Shown here in pieces: positions 44,894-55,964 of a stretch of 64,000 nt of DNA. Within the stretch, counting starts at the first letter, position 1. Each line of letters begins with the position of its first letter. The notes under the pieces are model-generated. The model saw nothing but the letters and a program-made list of their open reading frames with translations. It did not search any database and was not told the DNA's origin. The position numbers and the translations under genes were made by a program. Source of the DNA: Citrobacter sp. Res13-Sevr-PEB04-36 (GTDB lineage Bacteria > Pseudomonadota > Gammaproteobacteria > Enterobacterales > Enterobacteriaceae). The stretch lies in NCBI RefSeq assembly GCF_015672735.1, contig NZ_JADABY010000061.1, positions 1-64,000 on the forward strand. Direction: 5' to 3'.

Positions 44894-46575
44894 GCCAGTT
44901 CCTCCAGAGGAAGTCGTAAAGTGATTCGGGTAAAGAGGTCAGGTTCACACACTACGCTGATGCCAAAATCATCGCCAAACCGCTCACGCAGTCGCTTATC
45001 CACCAGATTCATCCCCAGCCCGCTGGCCTCGGTTGTCGGCAGATACAGGCCGGCATTATCTTCGATATCCAGCATCAGATACTGCCCTTCTCGCCGGGCT
45101 GTAATGGAGACTTCACCAGTATCAAGTAGCTGAGAGGTGCCGTGCTTAATCGCATTCTCGACAATGGGCTGCAACGTAAATGCCGGCAATTGCTGATGCG
45201 AAAGTTCATCCGGTACTGTTAAGGTGACCTGCAGGCGCGACTGAAAGCGCGCCTTTTCAATTTGCAGGTAGGCGTTAACGTGTTCAATTTCATCGGCCAA
45301 CGTCACAATCTCTGACGGTCGTTTGAGGTTTTTGCGAAAGAAGGTCGACAGATATTGCACCAGCTGACTGGCCTGCTCGCTATCGCGGCGGACCACCGCT
45401 TTAATGGTATTGAGCGCATTAAACAAAAAATGGGGATTCACCTGCGCATGCAGGAGCTTAATTTCTGACTGCGTGAGCATTGCTTTTTGGCGCTCATATT
45501 GCCCGGCGAGGATCTGCGCAGACAGCAGTTGCGCAATCCCTTCGCCCAGCGTGCGGTTAATCGAACTAAACAGGCGGTTTTTGGCTTCGTACAGTTTGAT
45601 GGTCCCCATCACCCGCTGGTTTTCACCACGCAAAGGGATCACCAGCGTCGAACCTAATTTGCAGTGCGGATGCAGCGAACAACGGTAAGGCACCTCGTTG
45701 CCGTCGGCATACACCACCTCTCCGGTTTCAATCGCTTTTTGGGTATAAGAGGATGAAATCGGCCTGCCGGGCAGATGATGGTCGTCGCCAATTCCGGTAA
45801 AGGCCAGCAACTTATCACGATCGGTGATCGCCACCGCACCGATGTCCAGCTCCTCGTAAAGCACCTGGGCGACCTTCATGCTGTTAACCTCATTGAACCC
45901 CTGGCGCAATATGCCTTCCGTTGAGGCGGCAACTTTTAGCGCAGTAGCAGAAAACGCCGAGGTGTATTTTTCAAACATCGCCCGTTTGTCGAGCAAAATA
46001 CGCATAAACAACGCCGCACCCACGGTATTGGTGACCATCATCGGCGCGGCAATATTACTCACCAGGTGCAGCGCATTATCAAAGGGACGCGCAATCAATA
46101 AAATGATCAGCATCTGCACCAGTTCGGCAAAAAAGGTGATGGCGCCCGCCGTCAGCGGGCTAAAGACTTTATCTGTACGACCGCGACGGGTCAGCACGCT
46201 GTGAACCAGCCCGCCAAGCAGCCCTTCGACAATGGTCGAGATCATGCAGCTCAGAGCCGTCATGCCGCCCATCGAATAGCGATGCAGACCGCCGGTCAGC
46301 CCGACCAGCCCGCCAACCACCGGGCCGCCAAGCAAGCCACCCATCACCGCGCCAATTGCGCGGGTGTTGGCAATGGAGTCTTCAATATGCAGCCCCAGGT
46401 AGGTGCCCAGGATACAAAAGATGGAAAAGGTGACGTAGCAAAGGAGTTTGTGCGGCAGTCGGATAGTCACCTGCATCAGCGGGATAAACAAACGCGTTTT
46501 GCTCATTAACCACGCAATAACGAGAAACACGCACATCTGCTGTAGCAGCAGCAACACCAGATTAAACTCGTACAT
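44890..46575 (-). CDS. btsS: High-affinity pyruvate-sensing histidine kinase BtsS (YehU)
   Basis: An inner-membrane sensor kinase of the LytS type. The N-terminal 5TM-5TMR_LYT region starts [20 protein letters not shown], a GAF-like domain follows ([20 protein letters not shown]), and the kinase core has the phosphoacceptor His in [17 protein letters not shown] and the ATP site [11 protein letters not shown] with [11 protein letters not shown]. The ATG at 46575 gives 561 residues as in K-12; the 34 open codons upstream are excluded. It is divergent from mlrA. Confidence 0.95.
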   Translation of the reverse strand: MYEFNLVLLLLQQMCVFLVIAWLMSKTRLFIPLMQVTIRLPHKLLCYVTFSIFCILGTYLGLHIEDSIANTRAIGAVMGGLLGGPVVGGLVGLTGGLHRYSMGGMTALSCMISTIVEGLLGGLVHSVLTRRGRTDKVFSPLTAGAITFFAELVQMLIILLIARPFDNALHLVSNIAAPMMVTNTVGAALFMRILLDKRAMFEKYTSAFSATALKVAASTEGILRQGFNEVNSMKVAQVLYEELDIGAVAITDRDKLLAFTGIGDDHHLPGRPISSSYTQKAIETGEVVYADGNEVPYRCSLHPHCKLGSTLVIPLRGENQRVMGTIKLYEAKNRLFSSINRTLGEGIAQLLSAQILAGQYERQKAMLTQSEIKLLHAQVNPHFLFNALNTIKAVVRRDSEQASQLVQYLSTFFRKNLKRPSEIVTLADEIEHVNAYLQIEKARFQSRLQVTLTVPDELSHQQLPAFTLQPIVENAIKHGTSQLLDTGEVSITARREGQYLMLDIEDNAGLYLPTTEASGLGMNLVDKRLRERFGDDFGISVVCEPDLFTRITLRLPLEELA

Positions 46576-46801
46576 ACCCGCCAACCACAGTCTTCTTAAA
46601 AGCGCGTAACATACATGGGCTGCGCGTAACTTTCTTTGAACTGTTGCAAAAAATGAGGAATTTGTGAGAACGGTCACTCAAAAGCGTGGGTATGACTACA
46701 AAATCACCCGTTATCTGAGCAAAAAACAGACAAAACTACCTGGTTCGCAAAAGAGCGTCTAAAGTAAAACTGGGACCTCGCGAGCAAGAGTGAGACAACA
46801 A

Positions 46802-47533
46802 ATGGCGCTTTACACCATCGGTGAAGTGGCTTTGCTTTGTGATATCAACCCTGTCACTTTACGTGCGTGGCAGAGGCGTTATGGATTGCTGAAACCGCAG
46901 CGCACAGACGGCGGTCATCGTCTGTTTAACGATGCGGATATCGACAGGATCCGTGAGATTAAACGCTGGATAAACAACGGAGTGCAGGTCAGTAAAGTTA
47001 AAATGTTACTCAGCAATGAGAACATCGATATACACAACGGCTGGCGTGAGCAACAAGAAACGCTGCTCAGCTATTTGCAAAGTAATAATTTGCATAGCCT
47101 GCGGATGTGGATCAAAGAGCGTGGCCAGGATTATCCCGCTCAGACGCTTAACACCCATCTGTTCATTCCGTTGCGGCGACGCCTGCAATGTCAGCAACCC
47201 ATCCTTCAGGCGCTGCTCGGCATTCTTGACGGCGTGCTGATTAACTACATTGCGATTTGCCTCGCCTCTGCCCGCAAAAAGCAGGGTAAAGATGCGCTGG
47301 TTGTCGGCTGGAATATTCACGATACCACCCGACTATGGCTGGAAGGTTGGGTTGCCAGCCAGCAGGGGTGGCGAGTTGACGTGCTGGCTCACTCGCTCAA
47401 TCAACTGCGACCGGAACTGTTTGAAGGTCGGACATTACTGGTGTGGTGCGGCGATAACCAGACGGTAGCTCAACACCAACAATTAACCGAGTGGCGTGCG
47501 CTAGGGCACGATATTTATCCACTCGGTATTTAA
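46802..47533 (+). CDS. mlrA: MerR-family regulator MlrA
   Basis: A 243-residue activator of the curli/biofilm regulator csgD in E. coli and Salmonella. The N-terminal MerR HTH reads [20 protein letters not shown] and [20 protein letters not shown]. The C-terminal half resembles a B12-binding-like fold without obvious cobalamin residues. The start at 46802 gives the K-12 length; GAG lies upstream. It is divergent from btsS across about 226 bases that must hold both promoters. Confidence 0.95.
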   Translation: MALYTIGEVALLCDINPVTLRAWQRRYGLLKPQRTDGGHRLFNDADIDRIREIKRWINNGVQVSKVKMLLSNENIDIHNGWREQQETLLSYLQSNNLHSLRMWIKERGQDYPAQTLNTHLFIPLRRRLQCQQPILQALLGILDGVLINYIAICLASARKKQGKDALVVGWNIHDTTRLWLEGWVASQQGWRVDVLAHSLNQLRPELFEGRTLLVWCGDNQTVAQHQQLTEWRALGHDIYPLGI

Positions 47534-47585
47534 TATTCCATTAACAAACGTGTACAATCCTTTTATATACCATAAGGAGTACATC

Positions 47586-47693
47586 ATGAGCGCAGCTAAA
47601 ATCGGCGTGATCACCCTCTTCCTGCTGATGGCCATCGGTGGTATCGGCGGTGTGATGCTTGCAGGTTATACCTTTATTTTACGTGCCGGATAA
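47586..47693 (+). CDS. yohO: Small membrane protein YohO (35 aa)
   Basis: The frame [20 protein letters not shown] then [15 protein letters not shown] is a single hydrophobic helix of 35 residues, matching E. coli YohO except for a few N-terminal residues. AAGGAG lies 9 bases upstream of the ATG. Its last 20 bases overlap the 3' end of yehW on the opposite strand. Inner membrane, function unknown. Confidence 0.9.
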   Translation: MSAAKIGVITLFLLMAIGGIGGVMLAGYTFILRAG

Positions 47694-48405
47694 GGTAGCG
47701 CGCTAGTCGCTCAAACCCGCGATCGACAATGATCGCAGCCAACGCGACCAGCAGCGCCCCCTGTATCACATAGGCGGTATTAAACCCGCTCAGCCCAATG
47801 ATAATTGGCGTGCCCAGCGTGTTTGCCCCCACGGTTGAGGCGATCGTTGCGGTGCCAATGTTAATAATCACCGACGTGCGAATGCCAGCCAGAATAACCG
47901 GCGCGGCCAACGGCAGCTCCACTTTGCGCAACCGTTGTCCGTTACTCATCCCCATCCCACTCGCAACGTCCAACACGCTGGCCGATACCCCACCCAGCCC
48001 TGCCAGCGTAGCTTGTAAAATCGGTAACACACCGTACAAGATCAGCGCGATGATAGCCGGCTGTGGGCCAAAACCCATCACCGGAACAGCGATAGCCAGC
48101 ACGGCGACCGGAGGAAAAGTTTGCCCCGCGGCGGCAATGGTTTCTACCAGCGGCCTGAACTCGGTTCCCCATGAACGGGTGACCGCAACCCCCGCCCCCA
48201 TGCCAATGATCACCGCCACCAGACTCGAGATCCCGACCAGGCTAAAATGGGCCAGAGCCAGCGCCAGAAAACTCTCCTGCTGATAAACCGGACGCGGCAG
48301 TTGCGGAAATAACGCGCTAAACAGCGCCTGACTATGAGGCAAACCCGTCAGCAATAGCAGAAAACAGATAACCAGCCACAGCAGCGGATCAGACAGACAT
48401 TTCAC
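47674..48405 (-). CDS. yehW: Osmoprotectant ABC transporter permease YehW
   Basis: Inner-membrane permease with a BPD_transp_1 domain; the EAA-like loop is [20 protein letters not shown]. It forms part of the OsmF-YehXYW glycine-betaine-type importer of low affinity. The GTG at 48405 is chosen: GAGG lies 7 bases upstream and the product is 243 residues as in K-12. It overlaps the yehX 3' end by 17 bases. Last gene of the operon. Confidence 0.93.
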   Translation of the reverse strand: MKCLSDPLLWLVICFLLLLTGLPHSQALFSALFPQLPRPVYQQESFLALALAHFSLVGISSLVAVIIGMGAGVAVTRSWGTEFRPLVETIAAAGQTFPPVAVLAIAVPVMGFGPQPAIIALILYGVLPILQATLAGLGGVSASVLDVASGMGMSNGQRLRKVELPLAAPVILAGIRTSVIINIGTATIASTVGANTLGTPIIIGLSGFNTAYVIQGALLVALAAIIVDRGFERLARYLIRHVK

Positions 48406-49336
48406 GGTGCGGCCTCGGTGAGAGTAGATCCTGAAAATGGAGCGTCCCGCAGGGGCCGCCCTGTGCGTCAACCACCGGCAGGACATCACAACCTCGCGCC
48501 ACAAAAGCAGAGAGCGCATCACGCAGCGTCATCTCTTCTACCAACGGCTCACCGCTGAGCTGCTCATGGCGGCGGGTAAAATCACCCACGGTACGCAACG
48601 CCAGCAGCCGAACGCCCAATTCGCTGCGACCAAAAAAAGTTTGTACAAATTCGTTAGCCGGTGCTGTAAGCATCGATAGCGGCGTGCCTTGTTGCACCAC
48701 CTGGCCTGCGTCCATCAGCACCAGATGCTCCGCCAGCCTCAGCGCCTCGTCAATATCATGGGTAACCAGCACAATGGTACGCCCCAGCAGACGGTGAATA
48801 CGGGTCATCTCCTGTTGCAACGCGCTACGCGTTACCGGATCCAGTGCACCAAAAGGTTCATCCATCAACAGCACCTGGGGATCGGCGGCGAGCGCACGCG
48901 CAACCCCGACACGTTGCTGTTGGCCACCGGAGAGCTGATGAGGATAACGACGACGCAATCCCTCTTCCAGCCCCAGCAGCGCCATCAGTTCATCTGTTCG
49001 CTCGTCAATACGTGAACGCGACCACTTCTGCAGCTGCAACACGGTGGCTATGTTCTGTGCAACGGTCCAGTGCGGAAACAGCCCAATAGACTGAATGGCG
49101 TACCCCATCCGCCGTCTTAGTTCCAGAACAGGCAGACTGCGGATCTCCTCCCCAGCAAAGCGTATCGTCCCACTGTCATGCTCCACCAGGCGGTTAATCA
49201 TTTTAAGCGTGGTAGACTTCCCCGACCCCGACGTACCAATCAAGACGGAAAAGCTGCCTTCGCGAAAATGCAGATTGAGATCGTTGACCGCATTTTGTTG
49301 GCCAAAAGTTTTACTGACATGGCTAAATTCAATCAT
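48389..49336 (-). CDS. yehX: Osmoprotectant ABC transporter ATPase YehX
   Basis: ABC ATPase of the proline/betaine type. Walker A is GTSGSGKST, the signature [15 protein letters not shown] and Walker [14 protein letters not shown], with the switch His in [13 protein letters not shown]. The tail (about 240-315) includes a CBS-like region [20 protein letters not shown]. It overlaps yehY by 8 bases and yehW by 17. Length 315, close to the K-12 protein. Confidence 0.94.
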   Translation of the reverse strand: MIEFSHVSKTFGQQNAVNDLNLHFREGSFSVLIGTSGSGKSTTLKMINRLVEHDSGTIRFAGEEIRSLPVLELRRRMGYAIQSIGLFPHWTVAQNIATVLQLQKWSRSRIDERTDELMALLGLEEGLRRRYPHQLSGGQQQRVGVARALAADPQVLLMDEPFGALDPVTRSALQQEMTRIHRLLGRTIVLVTHDIDEALRLAEHLVLMDAGQVVQQGTPLSMLTAPANEFVQTFFGRSELGVRLLALRTVGDFTRRHEQLSGEPLVEEMTLRDALSAFVARGCDVLPVVDAQGGPCGTLHFQDLLSPRPHREMSV

Positions 49337-50495
49337 TAACAGTCACCTTCAGCAGAGCTAAGCCTAAATCGAACAGGGCATCGAGCAGCACCGCCAGCAC
49401 CACCACCGGGACGACACCCAGTAGCACTAAATCGACGGCACTGCTGAGCAATCCCTGAAAAACCAGCGCGCCAAATCCTCCCGCGCCAATCAGCGCGGCA
49501 ATGACGGCCATCCCCACCGTCTGCACCATCACCACACGTAAACTGCGCAAAAAGACCGGTAACGCCAGCGGGAGTTGTACCGCACAAAAACGCTGACGCG
49601 AGCTCATCCCCATTGCCCGGGCGCTTTCCAGCACATCGCGCGGAACCTGACTCAGCCCAGCCACCACGCCGCGCACCAGCGGCAGTAGCGCATACAGCAC
49701 CAACGCAATCAGCGCAGGGGCCAGCCCGGTACCGGCAATGCCCAACGCGCCTAACCAGGGAAAATGCTGAACCAGCCCGGCAAGCGGGGCAATCAACAGG
49801 CCAAACAGCGCCACGGAAGGAATAGTCTGGATGATATTCAGCACGGCAAATACCGGCCCCTGGCGCGACGTAGAGAATGCGCACCAGATGCCAAGCGGGA
49901 TGCCAATCACCAGCGCAGGTAGTACCGTTCCAAACAGGATAGTCAGATGTTGCACCAGCGCAGCGTCGAAGACATCCTGACGATTGGCATACTCTTTGAG
50001 CAAAGAAAGGTCGTTGAACATCCCGGTCAGCAGTAGCGCAACGGGGACGACGGCAAGGTGCATATGCAGTAACCAACGCCACAGTGGCCTTGCGGTTAGA
50101 CGACGAATCACGTCGCTGAGCGCCAGCAGCATCAGTCCCAGCCCAAGCCAGAATCCGCTACCCAGGCTGGTTCTCGCCAGCGGACTTCCCGTCTGCGCCA
50201 GCCCGCTAGCCGTTTTACCAGCGGCAACCAATGCCGCTATTAGCAGCAGTTGCACCACGATCAGGGTTAACACGTTGCCGGCGCGACCAGGGATAAAACA
50301 CAGCGCCACCAGTAGCAGAAACACCGCCGCCAGCCCCCACACAAAACCGGGCCAGAGTTCCCAGAGTTGTCGACCCTCGCCAGAGACCAGACGATTAGGG
50401 GCATAACTGATGAAAGGCAGCGCGGCGGCCGCCATTAGCAGAAATACCAGCAGCAACAGCACTCGATTAACAAACATCGTTGATACAACACTCAC
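49329..50495 (-). CDS. yehY: Osmoprotectant ABC transporter permease YehY
   Basis: A larger permease: five to six N-terminal helices without homology to the partner ([20 protein letters not shown]...), then a BPD_transp_1 domain with [20 protein letters not shown]. The start is uncertain. GTG at 50495 has GGAG 10 bases upstream; ATG at 50477 fits the K-12 N-terminus slightly better but has no good ribosome-binding site; TTG at 50504 is too close to the GGAG. It follows osmF by about 15 bases and overlaps yehX. Confidence 0.9.
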   Translation of the reverse strand: MSVVSTMFVNRVLLLLVFLLMAAAALPFISYAPNRLVSGEGRQLWELWPGFVWGLAAVFLLLVALCFIPGRAGNVLTLIVVQLLLIAALVAAGKTASGLAQTGSPLARTSLGSGFWLGLGLMLLALSDVIRRLTARPLWRWLLHMHLAVVPVALLLTGMFNDLSLLKEYANRQDVFDAALVQHLTILFGTVLPALVIGIPLGIWCAFSTSRQGPVFAVLNIIQTIPSVALFGLLIAPLAGLVQHFPWLGALGIAGTGLAPALIALVLYALLPLVRGVVAGLSQVPRDVLESARAMGMSSRQRFCAVQLPLALPVFLRSLRVVMVQTVGMAVIAALIGAGGFGALVFQGLLSSAVDLVLLGVVPVVVLAVLLDALFDLGLALLKVTVND

Positions 50496-50510
50496 CTGAT
50501 GCAAACTCCG

Positions 50511-51428
50511 TTACTTCACCCATCCTTTTTGCTTCAGGTAATCTGCTGCGACTTTTTTCGCATCCAGCCCTTCAACGGCAATACTGGCATTAAGTTGTTG
50601 CAGCGTTTTTTCATCCAGACTGGCAAAGACCGGCTGCAGCCACTCCGCCATTTGTGGATAGGCTTGCAATACCGATTCACGCACCACCGGCGCAGGAGCA
50701 TAGATTGGCTGGACACCTTTTGGATCGCTGAGCGTTTGCAGCCCCAGCGCTGCAACAGGGCCGTCGGTCCCGTAGGCCATCGCGGCATTAACGCCTGAGG
50801 TTTGCTGCGCGGCGGCTTTAATGGTCACCGCCGTGTCTCCCCCTGCCAGCGATAAAAGCTGATTCTGAGTGAGCGTAAAGTCATAGGCTTTTTCAAATGC
50901 AGGCAACGCATCCGCACGTTCGATAAACTCCGCCGAAGCGGCCAGTTTGAACGTACCGCCATCTTTCAGGTAGCGTGCCAGGTCAGCCAGCGAAACGAGC
51001 TTATTCTTTTCGGCGACATCCTGACGGAGGGCAATGGTCCAGGTATTATTGGCGGGCGCTGGCGTTAGCCAGATCAGTTTGTTCTGTTCCGCATCCAGTT
51101 TTTTGACTTTTTCATAACCGGCCTGCGCATTTTTCCACGCGGGGTCATTTTCATCTTTAAAGAAGAAAGCTCCATTTCCGGTATATTCCGGATAAATATC
51201 CAGCTCGCCGGAGGTGATAGCCCCGCGCACCACTGGTGTGGTTCCCAACTGGACTTTGTTGACGGTTTTCACGCCATGGCTTTCGAGCACCTGCAAAATA
51301 ATATTGCCGAGCAGCGCCCCTTCCGTATCAATTTTTGATCCCACTGTGACGGGTGATGCGGCCTGTAGGGGTAAGCTCATCGCGGCAAACAGCGCCAGCG
51401 AACCCACCCAGACCTTTGAGATTATCAT
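50511..51428 (-). CDS. osmF: Osmoprotectant periplasmic binding protein OsmF (YehZ)
   Basis: An OpuAC-type solute receptor of 305 residues. The signal peptide ends near LPLQAA and the mature domain opens SPVTVGSKIDTEGALLGNII, the typical QAT-binding-protein start. YPEYTGNGAFFFKD contains a conserved ligand-site Tyr. First gene of osmF-yehYXW; in E. coli the operon is RpoS-dependent and induced by hyperosmosis. GAGAGCAGC precedes the ATG. Confidence 0.95.
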   Translation of the reverse strand: MIISKVWVGSLALFAAMSLPLQAASPVTVGSKIDTEGALLGNIILQVLESHGVKTVNKVQLGTTPVVRGAITSGELDIYPEYTGNGAFFFKDENDPAWKNAQAGYEKVKKLDAEQNKLIWLTPAPANNTWTIALRQDVAEKNKLVSLADLARYLKDGGTFKLAASAEFIERADALPAFEKAYDFTLTQNQLLSLAGGDTAVTIKAAAQQTSGVNAAMAYGTDGPVAALGLQTLSDPKGVQPIYAPAPVVRESVLQAYPQMAEWLQPVFASLDEKTLQQLNASIAVEGLDAKKVAADYLKQKGWVK

Positions 51429-51555
51429 GCTGCTCTCCTCATCCTTTTACTGCCCTTTTCAGGACATAGAGGGAAAAGCATAGTTGAAAAATCTGACATT
51501 AACCTGGCAATTGAGTGGTAACGGGGGAAATTATAAGCAGTAAGTTGGTGATAAA

Positions 51556-51594
51556 TAAAAAAAGACCGGCAAAACCTGGGTTGGCTTTGCCGGA
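51556..51594 (-). terminator. Terminator in the osmF-bglX gap
   Basis: CCGGCAAA and TTTGCCGG pair (51567-51594) around a CCTGGGTTGG loop, and on the minus strand a run of seven T follows. It lies past the bglX 3' end at 51659. Confidence 0.75.
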
Positions 51595-51603
51595 GGGAAT
51601 GAG

Positions 51604-51645
51604 TCTGTAGGCCTGACAAGCGTAGCGACATCAGGCCTGACGCGG
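51604..51645. repeat. REP-like element after bglX
   Basis: AGGCCTGA (51609-51616) and TCAGGCCT (51631-51638) enclose CAAGCGTAGCGACA, the pattern of an enterobacterial REP unit. Confidence 0.7.
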
Positions 51646-51658
51646 ACTTGCCAGGCGA

Positions 51659-53956
51659 TTACAGCAGTTCAAACTCGCCCTGCTTCACTCTGGCGGAATC
51701 TACGCCGATAAAGACGTTGAATTTGCCCGGCTCCACATCGTATTGCATACGCTGGTTCCAGTATTTCAGCGCCTCAATATCAATCGGGAAACTGACGGTT
51801 TGCGTCTCGCCCGGTTTGAGATTGATCTTCTCAAATCCTTTCAGCTGTTTGACAGGGCGACTCATGGAGGCGGTCACATCCTGTAAATACATCTGAATCA
51901 CCGTCGCCCCTTCGCGTTTGCCGGTGTTAGTTACCTGCACGCTGGCAGTGACCGTTCCATCACGCTTCATCGTCGGTGCAGAAAGCTTCACATCAGAAAC
52001 CGTAAACGTGGTGTAGCTCAGGCCGTAGCCAAAGGGATACAGCGGACCGTTAGCTTCATCAAAGTAGCGTGAGGTGTATTTGTTCGGCTTATCGGCATTA
52101 TACGGACGACCAGTATTCAGGTGGCTGTAATAGACCGGGATCTGCCCGACAGAGCGCGGGAAAGACATCGGCAGTTTACCTGACGGGTTGTAATCGCCAA
52201 ACAGTACATCGGCAATGGCGTTACCACCTTCCGTCCCGGCAAACCAGGTTTCCAGAATCGCATCAGCCTGCTGGTCTTCTTTCACCAGAGCCAGGGGACG
52301 ACCGTTCATCAGCACCAGTACCAGCGGCTTGCCGGTGGCTTTTAGCGCGGTAATCAGGTCACGCTGGCTTTGCGGAATCGTGATATCGGTCCGACTCGAG
52401 GCTTCATGCGCCATACCCTGTGCTTCACCGACCACAGCAACCACCACATCTGACTGCTGCGCGGCCTTGACGGCTTCATCAATCATGGCCTGCGGCGAGC
52501 GCGGATCAACTTTCACCGCCTCTTCATACAGATTGAGGAAATCGACAATGCCTTTATCGTTAGTGATATTCGCCCCTTTGGCGTACACCACTTTGCCCTT
52601 ATCGCCGAGCGCATTTTTAATGCCCGTCAGCACCGTCACCGACTGTTCGGCAACGCCTGCTGCCGACCAGCTACCCATCACATCACGCTTGCTGTCCGCC
52701 AGTGGGCCGACGACTGCCACGGTCCCCGATTTCTTCAGCGGCAACGTTTCCAGACGGTTCTTCAGCAGCACCAGACTTTCGCGGGCAACGTCACGCGCGT
52801 CTTTACGGTGTAAACGGCTTTCCGCGTTGGTGTCCTGCGGGTCAGTCTCTTTGGCCCCCAGATGGCTGTACGGATCGTTAAACAGCCCCATATCATATTT
52901 GACGTTCAGCACATGACGCGCGGCATCGTCCAGTTCAGCCATCGTCACTTTACCTGACTTAATCAGGCCCGGCAGATACTTACTGTAATACTCATCGCTC
53001 ATGCTCATGTTGATGCCGGATTTGATCGCTACACGCACCGCATCTTCCGGATCGGAGGCAGTGCCGTGCTTGATCAGCTCTTTAATCGCGCCGTGATCGG
53101 AAACGGTGATCCCTTTAAAGCCCCACTCATCGCGCAGCACGTCTTTCAACAGCCAGGCATCAGAGGTAGCAGGCGTGCCGTTCAGCGAGTTAAGACCCAC
53201 CATCACCGCCCCGCTCCCGGCATCCAGCCCGGCTTTGTACGGCGGCATATAATCGTTAAACAACCGCTGCGGACTCATATCCACGGTGTTGTACTCTTTC
53301 CCGCCTTCTACTGCACCATAGGCGGCGAAGTGTTTGACGCTGGTCATCACTGAATAGCGATCGGCCGGGCTTTTACCCTGCATCGCTTCCACCATGGTTT
53401 TGCCCATCGTGGCAGTCAAATAAGTATCTTCCCCGAAACCTTCTGAGGCGCGTCCCCAACGCGGATCGCGCGAGACATCAACCATGGGTGCCCAGGTCAT
53501 GTTCAGGCCATCGTCTGCGGCTTCATACGCTGAAACACGACCGACCGTTCTGACCGCATCCAGATTAAACGACGACGCCAGACCGAGGCTTATCGGGAAC
53601 ACGGTGCGCTGACCGTGCAGCACGTCATAAGCGAAGAAGAGAGGAATTTTCAGGCGACTGAGTTCCATCACCTGATCCTGCATTTTACGGATATCCTCAC
53701 GGGTAACGGTGTTAAAAATCGCCCCGACCTGCCCGTCTTTGATCATCTCACGGATGGCTTCTTTCGGGTTATCCGGCCCGACGCTTATCAAACGTAATTG
53801 GCCGATCTTCTCATCGACGGTCATCTGTTTGAGTAAATCGGTCACAAATGCATCCCGCGCTTCAGGGGTCAGCGGATGGTTACCAAACAAGGAGTCCGCC
53901 AGCGCTGGCTGCAACGCCAGGCTCACCGCAATACCTACAGAACAAAGCCATTTCAT
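51659..53956 (-). CDS. bglX: Periplasmic beta-glucosidase BglX (GH3)
   Basis: A 765-residue glycoside hydrolase family 3 enzyme. The signal peptide ends near LQPALA. The barrel domain contains FAYDVLHGQRTVFPISLGLA and the nucleophile Asp in GITVSDHGAIKEL. The alpha/beta sandwich begins near RESLVLLKN, and a fibronectin III-like C-terminal domain starts near FTVSDVKLSAPTM. Length equals K-12 BglX. Divergent from dld. Confidence 0.96.
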   Translation of the reverse strand: MKWLCSVGIAVSLALQPALADSLFGNHPLTPEARDAFVTDLLKQMTVDEKIGQLRLISVGPDNPKEAIREMIKDGQVGAIFNTVTREDIRKMQDQVMELSRLKIPLFFAYDVLHGQRTVFPISLGLASSFNLDAVRTVGRVSAYEAADDGLNMTWAPMVDVSRDPRWGRASEGFGEDTYLTATMGKTMVEAMQGKSPADRYSVMTSVKHFAAYGAVEGGKEYNTVDMSPQRLFNDYMPPYKAGLDAGSGAVMVGLNSLNGTPATSDAWLLKDVLRDEWGFKGITVSDHGAIKELIKHGTASDPEDAVRVAIKSGINMSMSDEYYSKYLPGLIKSGKVTMAELDDAARHVLNVKYDMGLFNDPYSHLGAKETDPQDTNAESRLHRKDARDVARESLVLLKNRLETLPLKKSGTVAVVGPLADSKRDVMGSWSAAGVAEQSVTVLTGIKNALGDKGKVVYAKGANITNDKGIVDFLNLYEEAVKVDPRSPQAMIDEAVKAAQQSDVVVAVVGEAQGMAHEASSRTDITIPQSQRDLITALKATGKPLVLVLMNGRPLALVKEDQQADAILETWFAGTEGGNAIADVLFGDYNPSGKLPMSFPRSVGQIPVYYSHLNTGRPYNADKPNKYTSRYFDEANGPLYPFGYGLSYTTFTVSDVKLSAPTMKRDGTVTASVQVTNTGKREGATVIQMYLQDVTASMSRPVKQLKGFEKINLKPGETQTVSFPIDIEALKYWNQRMQYDVEPGKFNVFIGVDSARVKQGEFELL

Positions 53957-54188
53957 GTTGATTCTCTCTTTATTTTTTCCCGACGATGCAGCGAAAATAT
54001 AACAAAAACCGCAGTTTGCCGTAAGCCTAAACGGGAGAGATAAAGAAAGCTAAGGTTATTCTCCTAATTTTCAAAACCGGGATGAATGAAGCACAGTCAA
54101 TTCAGAGACAACCTGAATGAGAAAGCGTATTGTCATACAAAGCGCTATGCTTGTTTCTGATATTTTTGCCCACCACAAGGAGTGGAGA

Positions 54189-55901
54189 ATGTCTTCCATT
54201 ACAACAACCGATAATAAAGCGTTGCTTAACGAACTGGCCCGTCTGGTGGGTCATTCGCACCTGCTCACCGAACCGTCTAAAACGGCCCGCTATCGCAAGG
54301 GCTTCCGCTCAGGTCAGGGCGAGGCACTAGCTGTCGTCTTTCCTGGCTCATTGCTGGAACTATGGCGTGTCCTGAACGCCTGCGTCATAGCCGACAAAAT
54401 TATCCTGATGCAGGCCGCCAATACCGGGCTAACCGAAGGATCTACGCCGAGCGGCAATGACTACGATCGCGAGATTGTTATTATCAGCACCCTGCGCCTC
54501 GACAAGTTGCACGTCATCGACAAAGGCGAACAGGTTCTGGCCTACCCCGGCACCACGCTCTACTCCCTGGAGAAAGCACTCAAACCATTTGGTCGCGAAC
54601 CGCATTCGGTGATCGGCTCTTCGTGCATTGGCGCATCGGTAATTGGTGGGATTTGCAACAACTCCGGCGGCTCGCTGGTGCAGCGCGGCCCGGCATACAC
54701 CGAGATGTCGCTGTTTGCACGTATTGATGAACAGGGCAAATTACAGCTGGTCAACCATTTGGGCATCGAACTGGGTCAGACGCCGGAACAGATCCTCAGC
54801 AAACTTGATGACGAACGCATTAAAGATGACGATGTGCATCACGACGGGCGTCACGCGCACGACCACGATTACATTACCCGCGTCAGAGATATCGACGCTG
54901 ATACCCCCGCACGCTATAACGCCGACCCGGATCGGCTGTTTGAATCTTCCGGCTGCGCGGGCAAGCTTGCGGTGTTTGCAGTGCGCCTCGACACCTTTGA
55001 AGCCGAGAAAAACCAGCAGGTGTTTTATATCGGTACTAATCAGCCAGAGGTGCTGACAGAGATCCGCCGCCATATTCTGGCAAAGTTTGAGCACCTGCCG
55101 GTCGCCGGTGAATATATGCACCGTGATATCTACGATATCGCCGAGCAGTACGGCAAAGATACATTTCTGATGATCGACAAGCTCGGCACCGACAAAATGC
55201 CGTTCTTCTTTACCCTGAAAGGCCGTACCGACGCGATGCTGGAAAAAGTGAAAATTTTCCGCCCGCACTTTACCGACCGTGCCATGCAGAAATTTGGGCA
55301 TTTATTCCCCAGCCATTTACCGGCACGGATGAAAAGTTGGCGCGATAAATACGAACACCATCTGCTGTTAAAAATGGCCGGTGGCGGCGTGGCCGAAGCA
55401 CAAAGCTGGCTGACTGAGTTTTTCAAAGCCGCCGAGGGCGATTTCTTTGCCTGTACGCCGGAAGAAGGTAGCAAAGCCTTTTTACACCGCTTTGCTGCAG
55501 CCGGGGCGGCGATTCGCTATCAGGCCGTCCATGCCGATGAAGTCGAAGATATTCTGGCGCTGGATATTGCGCTGCGCCGTAACGACACCGAATGGTACGA
55601 GCATCTGCCGCCCGAAATCGATAGTAAGCTGGTGCATAAGCTCTATTACGGGCACTTTATGTGCTACGTCTTCCATCAGGATTACATTGTAAAGAAAGGC
55701 GTAGATGCACATGCGCTGAAAGAGCAGATGCTGGAACTGTTGCAGGCTCGTGGGGCGCAGTACCCGGCAGAGCACAACGTGGGACACCTGTACAAAGCCC
55801 CGGAAACCTTGACGCGTTTTTATCGCGAAAATGATCCGACCAACAGCATGAACCCAGGGATCGGTAAAACCAGTAAGCAGAAATTCTGGAAAGAATCGTA
55901 A
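54189..55901 (+). CDS. dld: Quinone-dependent D-lactate dehydrogenase
   Basis: A peripheral membrane FAD enzyme oxidising D-lactate to pyruvate and feeding the respiratory chain. The FAD-binding PCMH domain has LMQAANTGLTEGSTPSGNDY and GSSCIGASVIGGICNNSGGS; the C-terminal membrane-binding and cap domains are full length. The ATG at 54189 (MSSITTTDNKALLNELARLV) has AAGGAG upstream and gives 570 residues, about the K-12 length. The frame opening from 54117 is not needed. Confidence 0.96.
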   Translation: MSSITTTDNKALLNELARLVGHSHLLTEPSKTARYRKGFRSGQGEALAVVFPGSLLELWRVLNACVIADKIILMQAANTGLTEGSTPSGNDYDREIVIISTLRLDKLHVIDKGEQVLAYPGTTLYSLEKALKPFGREPHSVIGSSCIGASVIGGICNNSGGSLVQRGPAYTEMSLFARIDEQGKLQLVNHLGIELGQTPEQILSKLDDERIKDDDVHHDGRHAHDHDYITRVRDIDADTPARYNADPDRLFESSGCAGKLAVFAVRLDTFEAEKNQQVFYIGTNQPEVLTEIRRHILAKFEHLPVAGEYMHRDIYDIAEQYGKDTFLMIDKLGTDKMPFFFTLKGRTDAMLEKVKIFRPHFTDRAMQKFGHLFPSHLPARMKSWRDKYEHHLLLKMAGGGVAEAQSWLTEFFKAAEGDFFACTPEEGSKAFLHRFAAAGAAIRYQAVHADEVEDILALDIALRRNDTEWYEHLPPEIDSKLVHKLYYGHFMCYVFHQDYIVKKGVDAHALKEQMLELLQARGAQYPAEHNVGHLYKAPETLTRFYRENDPTNSMNPGIGKTSKQKFWKES

Positions 55902-55940
55902 GCCCGATAAGCGTAAGCGCCATCGGGCACGTTGCCGGGG
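55902..55940. repeat. REP-like element after dld
   Basis: GCCCGATAAGCGTAAGCGCC followed by ATCGGGC (55902-55928) is a typical REP hairpin between the convergent dld and pbpG genes. Confidence 0.75.
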
Positions 55941-55964
55941 CGCTTCGCTTGCCTGCACTATGAT

